Shown one piece after another: positions 1 through 5,779 of a DNA stretch of 5,995 bases (positions are counted from its first letter, which is position 1; each line of letters begins with the position of its first letter). The translations under genes and the position numbers were made by a program. The DNA is taken from assembly GCA_000504625.1 (NCBI GenBank), contig AZHR01000033.1, positions 1 to 5,995 on the forward strand. Reading direction: 5' to 3'. The notes beneath the pieces were generated by a model. That model was not told the origin of the DNA and made no database searches. It saw nothing but the letters and a program-made list of their open reading frames with translations. The stretch is from an alpha proteobacterium SCGC AAA240-E13 (GTDB lineage Bacteria > Pseudomonadota > Alphaproteobacteria > Pelagibacterales > Pelagibacteraceae).

Positions 1-26
1 TTAGATTTTCAAGATAATATAAATTG

Positions 27-1445
27 CTAGTTTTCATTTAAAATGTATTTAATACCTAAATAACGTCTTTGATTTTGATTATTGTATACCACAAACAATA
101 AAGTTTTTTCACCTTTGTTTATACTTTCTGTCACAAGATCATTCAATTGTTTTATACTTTTGATTTTTGTTTTTTGAACTTCTACTATAATGTTATTAAC
201 CTGCAAGAGATTAGCTGGACTATCAGAATCAATTTTAATAATTACAACTCCAGTTGTATCTTTTGGCAAATCACGCTGATTTATATCTTCTTTAGTTAAT
301 AGCCTTACGGTCATCTTAAGAGATTTAATTTCACTTGTTTTTTCCTTTTTCTTTTTTTCTGCTACATATTCTTTAGTTTTCTCAAGACGTCCTAATATGA
401 CTTTTTTTGAAATTATTTTTTTGTTTCTCCATATTTTAACAATTACAGTTTTTCCCACTTCAGATTTTGCAACAATTTTTGGTAAAGTTCTCATTGAATC
501 TACTTCCTGGTCATCAAATTCTAAGATAATATCTCCGGGTTTGATTCCCGCTTTATCTGCCGGACTATTTTCAGAAACACTAGCAACCAAGGCTCCAATT
601 GTAGAATCTAATTCTTCAACTTCTGCAATTTCCTTTGTAACTTCTTGAATACGAACTCCTAGCCAACCTCTTTTTGTTTCTCCATATTTTAATAATTGAT
701 CAACAACTTTGGATGCTGAATTTGCAGGAATCGCAAATCCAATTCCGATTGATCCAGCTTGTCCTAAAATTGCGGTGTTGATTCCAATTACATCACCATG
801 TAAATCAAAAAGTGGTCCCCCCGAATTTCCCTGGTTAATTGATGCATCTGTTTGAATGTAATCTTCATATCGAGAAAGCCCGATTTCTCGATTACGTGCT
901 GATATAATACCTGAAGTAACTGTTCCTCCAAAGCCAAAAGGGTTACCAATTGCAATGACCCAATCTCCAATTCTCGCTTTATCAGAGTCACCAAATTTTA
1001 CTGGAATAAAAACTTCATTAGAAATAATTTCTAAAATCGCTACATCAGAAAGTGGATCACTTCCTAATACTTTTGCTTTAAATTCTTTTCTTCCGTTTAC
1101 CTTTACAATGATTTCTTCAGCATTATGGATTACATGATTGTTGGTTACTACAATTCCCTTCTTATCTATAATAAATCCAGATCCTAGGGAAGTTGCCTGT
1201 CTTTCTGTTGGAGCATTAAATTCCTTAAACATATCTTCAAAAGGTGAACCAGGTGGAAATTGAAATGGGAAGGGATTGGACGTAGTTGTAATTGTTTGAG
1301 TTGTTGAAATATTTACCACTGAAGGCATCAATTTTTCTGCTAAATCTGCAAATGAATCGGGGACTTTATTTGCGAATACGGGGGTATTAAAAAATAGTAA
1401 TAAAACAATATTTATAAAGTAAAATTTGAATTTATTTGAATTCAT
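27..1445 (-). CDS. degP: Periplasmic serine endoprotease, HtrA/DegP family
   Basis: Predicted ATP-independent periplasmic protease/chaperone that degrades misfolded envelope proteins, 472 aa. Residues 1-25 form a signal peptide with a hydrophobic core (about 9-20) and a likely cleavage after VFA. The trypsin-like domain carries the full triad: His104 (TNNHV), Asp134 (PLSDVAIL) and Ser208 (NQGNSGGP). PDZ1 spans about 259-355 (RGWLGV, then SPADKAGIKPGD). A lysine-rich linker (about 356-376) leads to a weaker PDZ2 (about 377-470) that keeps SPAN but not the usual AGL.xGD pattern. The ATG at 1445 was chosen because it places the signal peptide at the N terminus and has a partial ribosome site (AGAG) about 7 nt upstream. 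A TTG 36 nt further out would put 12 unrelated residues ahead of the signal peptide and overlap the preceding gene. It is the last gene of the hflK-hflC-DUF2065-htrA series, starting 1 bp after the DUF2065 stop. DegP versus DegQ/MucD naming is not settled by sequence alone. Confidence 0.94.
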   Translation of the reverse strand: MNSNKFKFYFINIVLLLFFNTPVFANKVPDSFADLAEKLMPSVVNISTTQTITTTSNPFPFQFPPGSPFEDMFKEFNAPTERQATSLGSGFIIDKKGIVVTNNHVIHNAEEIIVKVNGRKEFKAKVLGSDPLSDVAILEIISNEVFIPVKFGDSDKARIGDWVIAIGNPFGFGGTVTSGIISARNREIGLSRYEDYIQTDASINQGNSGGPLFDLHGDVIGINTAILGQAGSIGIGFAIPANSASKVVDQLLKYGETKRGWLGVRIQEVTKEIAEVEELDSTIGALVASVSENSPADKAGIKPGDIILEFDDQEVDSMRTLPKIVAKSEVGKTVIVKIWRNKKIISKKVILGRLEKTKEYVAEKKKKEKTSEIKSLKMTVRLLTKEDINQRDLPKDTTGVVIIKIDSDSPANLLQVNNIIVEVQKTKIKSIKQLNDLVTESINKGEKTLLFVVYNNQNQRRYLGIKYILNEN

Positions 1446-1446
1446 T

Positions 1447-1632
1447 TTAACTCTTGTTGTAATAAACAATTGCAAAACCAATTAGAGCAAAAATCAAACC
1501 ACCCATTCTCAATTGATTAATTTTCATCTTTTCAATATTTTTCAACATATTTTTCATTTTTGATGGAAATAAGGCATACAAAATTCCTTCTATAAAGAGT
1601 AATAAACCAAAAGCAATTACTAGCTCTTTCAT
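1447..1632 (-). CDS. DUF2065 family small membrane protein (YjeT-like)
   Basis: A 61-aa protein with two predicted transmembrane helices (about residues 4-22 and 43-58) joined by a basic, lysine-rich loop (SKMKNMLKNIEKMK). The pattern of a first helix with an internal Glu (FIEGILYALFP) and a second helix beginning LRMGGLIFALIG matches the DUF2065 family, whose E. coli member YjeT also lies next to hflC. The family has no established biochemical role. Position between hflC and htrA, 12 bp after the hflC stop and 1 bp before the htrA start, suggests co-expression with the FtsH-regulating complex and the periplasmic protease. A link to membrane protein quality control is inference from that context only. 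No Shine-Dalgarno sequence is visible before the ATG, so translation may be coupled to hflC. Confidence 0.85.
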   Translation of the reverse strand: MKELVIAFGLLLFIEGILYALFPSKMKNMLKNIEKMKINQLRMGGLIFALIGFAIVYYNKS

Positions 1633-1644
1633 TGAATTTAATAT

Positions 1645-2514
1645 TTAGTTTTTAGTTATTCCCGTACTTCCAAAAAATTTAAAGAAATCACTATCAGGAG
1701 AGAGGATCATTGATGTTTCTCCTCCGATTAACGCTTTTTCATAAGCTTGCATCGCTCTATAAAAAGAAAAAAACTCTGGGTCTTGACCAAAAGCATCGGC
1801 AAATATTTTATTTCTTATACCGTCTCCTTCACCTTTCATAATTTCAGATTGTTTATTTGCATTTGCTAAAATAACAGTAACTTCTTTATCTGCCGTTGAA
1901 GTAATGGTAACCGCCATCTCAGCTCCTCTCGCTCTAAATTGCTTTGCTTCCCTCTCTCTTTCTGTTTGCATTCTTTTGTATATAGCTTCGCTATTTGCTT
2001 GCGGAAGATCAGCTCTTTTAATTCTAATATCAATAATTGTTATACCAAATTTTTCTGCCTCAGCGTTAACGCCTTCCTGTATAATTGCCATTTGTTTTGA
2101 TCTCTCTTCAGACAATAATGTTGCAAGACTGTGCTTACCTAGAACACTTCTTAATCTCGAATTAATAATAGTAGCTAATCTTGATCTCGCTACCATTTCA
2201 TTGCCCACTGAAATATAAAATTTCAACGGATCAACAATTTTAAATCGTGAGTAAGCATCCACGATTAATCTTTTTTGGTCTGATGCAATGACTTCTTCCG
2301 GTGCAGGATCTAAACTTAAAATTCTACGATCTAAGAACACAACATTCTGAATAAAAGGAATTTTTACTTTAAGTCCAGGATCGGAGAGTACTCTTTTAGG
2401 ATTACCAAATTGTAACACTATCGCTTGATTAATTTCTTTTACTGTAAAAAATGATAAATAAGCTACGACTCCAAGAGCAATTATAATAGGAAGTATAAAT
2501 TTACCTAATTTCAT
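1645..2514 (-). CDS. hflC: FtsH protease regulator subunit HflC (SPFH/band-7)
   Basis: Inner-membrane protein that, with HflK, forms the large cage-like complex around the AAA+ protease FtsH and modulates degradation of membrane proteins. It has 289 aa, somewhat shorter than E. coli HflC. An N-terminal membrane anchor (about residues 5-23) is followed by the band-7/SPFH domain (about 24-190), starting with the conserved VKEINQAIVLQFGNPKR. A charged helical region follows (IKRADLP, then REREAKQFRARGAE, about 166-199). The C terminus has the FYRAMQAYEKAL and DSDFFKFFG motifs typical of HflC. Despite the historical name, the family is not itself thought to be a protease. The ATG lies within a 4-bp ATGA overlap with the hflK stop, which implies translational coupling; an AAAGGA is present about 11 nt upstream of the start, a rather long spacing. 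Confidence 0.95.
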   Translation of the reverse strand: MKLGKFILPIIIALGVVAYLSFFTVKEINQAIVLQFGNPKRVLSDPGLKVKIPFIQNVVFLDRRILSLDPAPEEVIASDQKRLIVDAYSRFKIVDPLKFYISVGNEMVARSRLATIINSRLRSVLGKHSLATLLSEERSKQMAIIQEGVNAEAEKFGITIIDIRIKRADLPQANSEAIYKRMQTEREREAKQFRARGAEMAVTITSTADKEVTVILANANKQSEIMKGEGDGIRNKIFADAFGQDPEFFSFYRAMQAYEKALIGGETSMILSPDSDFFKFFGSTGITKN

Positions 2515-3614
2515 TGTGTGGTTGTTCCTTTCGATTTCTTCCCTAACTCCGGTAAAGGTAAGTAAGGAACCACTCCTCCTGCTTTTCTATCTATAATAAC
2601 TTTATCTATATCCGCTAAAACTTTTTCCATGGTCTCAAGATACATTCTTTCCTGGGTTACTCGTTTAGCAAGCTTGTATTCATTATAAATTGCTAAAAAT
2701 CTACTCGCTTCTCCCTCTGACATGGCAATAACCTTTTTTTTGTATGCTTCAGCTTCCTGTAAAACTTTTGCCGCATCACCCCTCGCCCTTGGTATGACAT
2801 CATTTTGATAAGCTTCGGCTTCATTCTTTGAACGTTCCATATCTGCTCTTGCAGCTTGTACATCTCTAAAGGCATCAATTACTTCATCAGGTGGGTCGGA
2901 TTTTTGGGTTTGTACTTGCGTAATCTCTATTCCAGACTCGTACTCATCCAAAAGACCTTGCATAATGCTTTGTGTTTCTATTTCAATGCTGGATCTGCCT
3001 TCGGTTAATATTGATTGAAGTTTACTTCTTGCTACTACTTCTCTCATGGCTGTTTCCGCCGTAGCTTTTACTGTTACTACAGGGCTTTGTATTTTAAACA
3101 AAAATTTACCGGCATCTTTGATGACCCAAAAAACTGAAAAGTCAATGTTTACAATATTTTCATCACCGGTTAGCATTAGGCTTTCTTCTGGAACATCATC
3201 TATGCCCGAAGTTCTTCCTGTATCACTTGCAGATCTAAAACCGACATCAACTCTGTTTACTTTTGTAACTTTGGGAGTAAGAACAGTTTCTACCGGATAA
3301 GGGATATGATAATTCAAACCAGGTTGGGTTGTGGAGGCAAATTTTCCAAATCTTAGAACAACTCCTTGCTCATCGGGAAGCACTCTATACAAGCCACTAA
3401 ACGCCCAAATGGCGATTACAATAACTAAACCTAAAATTATAGTTTTATTGCCGGAACCATTGCCGGGTATAAATTTTTTTATTAAATCTTGAATTTTCTT
3501 TATAATTTCATCTATGTTTGGTGGAGTTGGTCCTCCTCGTCCAGAACCGTTACCGCCTCCTCGAGGTGAGCCCCAAGGACTTCCACCACCTCTGAAATCA
3601 TCCTTGTTAGCCAT
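2511..3614 (-). CDS. hflK: FtsH protease regulator subunit HflK (SPFH/band-7)
   Basis: Partner of HflC in the membrane complex that surrounds FtsH. It has 367 aa. The cytosolic N terminus (about 8-32) is rich in Gly, Pro and Ser (GGGSPWGSPRGGG), a hallmark of HflK. A short amphipathic stretch (34-50) precedes one transmembrane helix (about 58-74). The SPFH domain begins at VLPDEQGVVLRFGKF (78-92) and includes PGLNYHIPYPVE. A long helical, coiled-coil-like segment (about 245-335) contains the family motif VQAARADMERSKNEAEAYQNDVIPRARG. The C-terminal tail has DKVIIDR and VVPYLPLPEL, also typical. It is the first gene of the minus-strand operon, overlaps hflC by 4 bp, and is divergent from mrp with 49 bp between the start codons. 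No Shine-Dalgarno sequence is visible upstream. The start is supported by the glycine-rich N terminus and MANKDD opening. Confidence 0.95.
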   Translation of the reverse strand: MANKDDFRGGGSPWGSPRGGGNGSGRGGPTPPNIDEIIKKIQDLIKKFIPGNGSGNKTIILGLVIVIAIWAFSGLYRVLPDEQGVVLRFGKFASTTQPGLNYHIPYPVETVLTPKVTKVNRVDVGFRSASDTGRTSGIDDVPEESLMLTGDENIVNIDFSVFWVIKDAGKFLFKIQSPVVTVKATAETAMREVVARSKLQSILTEGRSSIEIETQSIMQGLLDEYESGIEITQVQTQKSDPPDEVIDAFRDVQAARADMERSKNEAEAYQNDVIPRARGDAAKVLQEAEAYKKKVIAMSEGEASRFLAIYNEYKLAKRVTQERMYLETMEKVLADIDKVIIDRKAGGVVPYLPLPELGKKSKGTTTQ

Positions 3615-3618
3615 GCCA

Positions 3619-3649
3619 ATATATATAATGTTTTTAGAGTGAAAAACAA
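3619..3649. promoter_or_regulatory. Divergent hflK / mrp promoter region (putative)
   Basis: The 49 bp between the two divergent start codons must hold at least part of the promoters of both genes. On the plus strand a perfect TATAAT (3624-3629) could be the -10 of mrp, placing a start site near 3636. The only -35-like match, TTGTTA at 3604-3609, is just 14 bp away, which is short. On the minus strand, TTGTTT (complement of 3644-3649) and TATATA (complement of 3622-3627) are 16 bp apart. That would start transcription almost at the hflK ATG, giving an almost leaderless mRNA. The region is so A/T-rich that such matches arise easily by chance; both are inference. Confidence 0.35.
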
Positions 3650-3663
3650 GTTAAGATATTTCT

Positions 3664-4488
3664 ATGGACAAAAAAACCGCAGGTCTAAGTGAGGCAATGA
3701 AAGAAAAAATGGCTCCAAAAAGCTTTATAAAAAAGCCTATACAAGGAACAAAATATACCATTGCTATTTCAAGTGCTAAAGGGGGGGTGGGTAAATCAAT
3801 ATTTGCAATTAATTTGGCGATGGCTTTGAAAAATCTTGGATCAAAAGTAGGTATTCTTGACGCAGATATTTATGGACCTTCTTTACCCAAAATGATGAAC
3901 ATTAATCAAAAACCTGAAAGTGATGGAAAAAGTTTAACTCCAATTGAAAAATATGGTGTGCAATGCATATCCATTGGTTTATTAGTGGATAAAGAAACAC
4001 CCATGATCTGGAGAGGACCCATGGTAATCAGTGCAATTAAAACTTTCACTCAAAAAGTTCTTTGGAATAATTTGGATTTTCTTATCATCGATATGCCTCC
4101 AGGAACTGGGGACACTCAATTGACATTTGCACAAGAAATTAAAGTTGATGGCGCAATCATTATTTCAACTCCTCAAGAAATTGCTCTCCTAGATGTTAAA
4201 AGAGGAATTAACATGTTTGATAAACTTAAAGTTAAAATAGTTGGTCTTATTGATAACATGAGTCACTTTGAGGGCGATGATGGAAAAAAATATAATATTT
4301 TTGGTGAAGGTGGAGTTGAAAGAGTTGCAAAAGAATTTAATAAAAATTTTCTTGGAAAAATTCCTATTAATCTAGATGTCGGCAAAGCTGCCGATAACGG
4401 AAAACCACTGGTTGAGGAAAATCCTGAGCATAAAATTTCAATAATATATCTGGAATTAGCAAAAAAAATTAAATTATCTTTTCTTTAA
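3664..4488 (+). CDS. mrp: Mrp/ApbC/NBP35-type P-loop ATPase, Fe-S cluster carrier
   Basis: Cytosolic ATPase of the Mrp/NBP35 family, which binds and delivers iron-sulfur clusters to client apoproteins. It has 274 aa. The deviant Walker A motif is intact: SAKGGVGKS, with signature Lys39 and P-loop Lys44. DADIYGPS (66-73) forms the switch I/A' region, WRGPM (116-120) is a family hallmark, and LIIDMPPGTGD (140-150) is Walker B with switch II. The protein lacks two things found in many relatives. There is no N-terminal DUF59/MIP18 domain, only about 30 residues before the P-loop strand. The CxxC that bridges a shared cluster is also absent: at the expected place (about 201-207, after NMS) the sequence reads HFEGDDG. 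The only Cys is Cys101. Alphaproteobacterial Mrp proteins without this CxxC are, to my knowledge, not rare. The ATG at 3664 has no evident Shine-Dalgarno site. The 3' end overlaps the convergent thyX by 20 bp. Confidence 0.92.
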   Translation: MDKKTAGLSEAMKEKMAPKSFIKKPIQGTKYTIAISSAKGGVGKSIFAINLAMALKNLGSKVGILDADIYGPSLPKMMNINQKPESDGKSLTPIEKYGVQCISIGLLVDKETPMIWRGPMVISAIKTFTQKVLWNNLDFLIIDMPPGTGDTQLTFAQEIKVDGAIIISTPQEIALLDVKRGINMFDKLKVKIVGLIDNMSHFEGDDGKKYNIFGEGGVERVAKEFNKNFLGKIPINLDVGKAADNGKPLVEENPEHKISIIYLELAKKIKLSFL

Positions 4489-5416
4489 AGCCAAAAGAAT
4501 TCATTAATTCATTCCATTCTCTTTTAGATAATTTTGAACTTTCAAAATCACAATTTTCTCCTTTAATCATTTTTATGATAACTGATTTTCCTTTAGAGGA
4601 TAACTCCATTCCACCTATTCTATAATCTATAAAGGCTTCATAAGTTATAGGCACCCATCTTTTTAAGCTATCAATCATTACATCTGCATAAGCTTTAATT
4701 TCATATTGAGCATGATCATCCGCTCTTAAAGATAAAAAATTTAATAAATTTAGCAAATCTGTTTTCCAATACCACTGCGTATAAGTATTTAAGGTCAAGT
4801 TCATTCTTGCAAGTTCTCTTGCGAGTCCTTTTTTATTTTCGTCAATTATTGTTCCGTCATAACGTTCATTAAGTATTGTTTCATAATCATGATAACTTTT
4901 TTCTGCATCTTCTTTTAAGATTCTTAAAATATCATCCGCTTGTTTACCATTGATTAAATCACCTCTTCCTTGTCTGTTATTTTTCGACTGCGCTGCCAGG
5001 TTTTCTTTTGTTGGAAGATAAAATTCTTTATCTAAAATTGAATACCGCGCAGAATATTCATTAACGTTTGCTGTTCGATGTCTAATCCATTGCCTTGCAA
5101 CAAAGATTGGCAATTTCACGTGATATTTTATTTCACACATCTCAAAAGGTGTGCTGTGTCTATGGCGCATTAAATATTTTATGAGTCCACTATCTGTAGA
5201 GACTTTTTTAGTTCCCTTTCCATAAGAAACTCTAGCAGATTGGACTATAGAGGAATCGTCTCCCATATAATCCACGACCCTTATAAATCCGTGATCTAAA
5301 ACAGGTAATACTTCATAAAGTATTTTTTCAAGTTCGGGAGATGTTACCCTTTTAGTAGTATTTTTTTGAGATTGTTGTTCTGCTATCTCTTTTTTTTGTT
5401 GATTTGTTAATTCCAT
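4469..5416 (-). CDS. thyX: Flavin-dependent thymidylate synthase ThyX
   Basis: Converts dUMP to dTMP using FAD/NADPH and methylenetetrahydrofolate, which yields tetrahydrofolate rather than dihydrofolate. It has 315 aa from the chosen ATG, at the long end for ThyX. The diagnostic RHRX7S motif is complete (Arg112-His113-Arg114 to Ser122, in WIRHRTANVNEYSARY). Other conserved blocks are the upstream RHRHSTPFE (84-92) and, near the C terminus, LNLLNFLSLRADDHAQYEIKAYA (222-244), the region that contributes the substrate-binding Arg231. About 25 polar N-terminal residues (QQKKEIAEQQSQKN) and a tail of about 45 residues after YRIGGMELSSKGK flank the core. The ATG at 5416 is preferred over a TTG 6 nt upstream (5422); neither has a Shine-Dalgarno site. 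The gene is divergent from ssrA and convergent with mrp. No thyA or folA is seen in the window. Confidence 0.95.
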   Translation of the reverse strand: MELTNQQKKEIAEQQSQKNTTKRVTSPELEKILYEVLPVLDHGFIRVVDYMGDDSSIVQSARVSYGKGTKKVSTDSGLIKYLMRHRHSTPFEMCEIKYHVKLPIFVARQWIRHRTANVNEYSARYSILDKEFYLPTKENLAAQSKNNRQGRGDLINGKQADDILRILKEDAEKSYHDYETILNERYDGTIIDENKKGLARELARMNLTLNTYTQWYWKTDLLNLLNFLSLRADDHAQYEIKAYADVMIDSLKRWVPITYEAFIDYRIGGMELSSKGKSVIIKMIKGENCDFESSKLSKREWNELMNSFGFKEKII

Positions 5417-5430
5417 GAGCAAAAAAAATG

Positions 5431-5458
5431 TTGAATTTTAAATACTAAGTTTTATATT
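5431..5458 (+). promoter_or_regulatory. Putative sigma70-type promoter of ssrA
   Basis: TTGAAT (5431-5436) and TATATT (5453-5458) are separated by 16 bp and match the -35 and -10 consensus at 4 and 5 of 6 positions. The predicted start site, about 5465, falls on the first base of the first hairpin of the acceptor piece of the tmRNA. That positional agreement makes this more credible than the other A/T-rich matches in the window. The same 48-bp gap must also serve thyX on the opposite strand, for which I see only weak matches. Confidence 0.5.
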
Positions 5459-5544
5459 AATTAAGTTGGATTTCCAACTACGACGATAAACGAATTTCGT
5501 AATAAACATTGCGGACGTGGGGGCAGTACCCACCACCTCCACCA

Positions 5545-5556
5545 TTTACAACTTAA
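5545..5556 (+). other. tmRNA intervening segment (removed in processing)
   Basis: Twelve A/T-rich bases lie between the CCA of the acceptor piece and the first G of the coding piece. In permuted tmRNAs this loop closes the acceptor stem in the precursor and is excised to give two RNAs. RNase P would be expected to make the mature 5' end at 5557. The boundaries follow from the acceptor-stem pairing and are firm to within a base or two; the processing itself is inferred from the family. Confidence 0.8.
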
Positions 5557-5638
5557 GGGGGTGAACTAGAATCGACGAGTGTCTAAAGGCTATTCTTTCG
5601 TTCGGTATTGTTCCGCCGCAACGGGCTAAATTATAATT

Positions 5639-5668
5639 GCAAATGATAAATTTGCTCTCGCTGCTTAA
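5639..5668 (+). other. tmRNA tag-peptide reading frame (ANDKFALAA-stop)
   Basis: The resume codon GCA (5639-5641) opens nine codons, A-N-D-K-F-A-L-A-A, followed by TAA (5666-5668). With the alanine carried by the tmRNA the added tag would be AANDKFALAA. It shares the AND start and the ALAA end with the E. coli tag AANDENYALAA. The ALAA terminus is the ClpXP/ClpA recognition element. The last codons and the stop lie in a hairpin: CGCT/AGCG (5659-5662/5682-5685) outside CTTAAAT/ATTTAAG (5664-5670/5673-5679). This hairpin resembles helix P5 of other tmRNAs, which also contains the tag stop codon. Confidence 0.92.
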
Positions 5669-5754
5669 ATTTATTTAAGAAAGCGCGGTCTGGGGCACCG
5701 GGCAACAGAACGCCCCTAGTAAATCTTCGGAAACCTAATCACAGCTTGAAAAAT

Positions 5755-5772
5755 AAAAGATTAATTCTTTTT
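5755..5772. terminator. Weak A/T hairpin between ssrA and the convergent gene
   Basis: AAAAGA (5755-5760) and TCTTTT (5766-5771) form a 6-bp stem with a 5-nt loop. Read on the plus strand the stem ends in a run of T directly after the tmRNA. Read on the minus strand it is followed by a T-rich tail after the stop codon of the right-hand gene. It could act as a bidirectional terminator, but the stem has only one G-C pair and would be unstable, so this is tentative. Confidence 0.3.
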
Positions 5773-5779
5773 GGGCGCA

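Larger units (their letters stand above)
5465..5750 (+). ncRNA. ssrA: Circularly permuted two-piece tmRNA (ssrA)
   Basis: Ribosome-rescue RNA: charged with alanine, it enters stalled ribosomes with SmpB and adds a degradation tag. The gene is permuted. The acceptor piece comes first (about 5465-5544). It has a hairpin GTTGG/CCAAC (5465-5478), a T-arm with stem GTGGG/CCCAC (5517-5521/5529-5533) and loop GGCAGTA, then CACCTCC, A and an encoded CCA (5542-5544). A 12-nt intervening segment follows. The coding piece begins GGGGGTG (5557-5563) and continues with ATCGACGA, equivalent to the E. coli ATTCGACGG. GGGGGTG pairs with CACCTCC over seven positions, with G5559-U5538 as the G3-U70 alanine identity wobble. 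Helix P2 may join AGTGT (5578-5582) with ACATT (5506-5510). A possible pk1 stem is CGTTCGG/CCGCAACG (5599-5623). The tag frame is 5639-5668. A GGGGC/GCCCC hairpin (5692-5716) enclosing GGGCAACAGAA follows. The 3' limit is uncertain and could lie anywhere between about 5717 and 5770. Confidence 0.93.

Noticed and set aside
1..26. A further gene downstream of htrA
   Set aside because: Only 26 bases are available, with no ATG on the minus strand and no recognisable motif; nothing can be supported.
397..648. Plus-strand open frame inside htrA (and similar ones at 955-1137, 1904-2218 and 3046-3300)
   Set aside because: They lie wholly inside well-supported minus-strand genes, have no recognisable domain or ribosome site, and are explained by the opposite-strand codons.
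5417..5464. A second promoter for thyX on the minus strand
   Set aside because: There are only weak A/T-rich matches (for example TAAAAT with no good -35), which are indistinguishable from background in this sequence.
5511..5544. A tRNA gene ending in CCA
   Set aside because: Only the T-arm and 3' acceptor strand are present; there is no D-arm or anticodon arm upstream. The matching 5' acceptor strand lies downstream at 5557, which identifies a permuted tmRNA.
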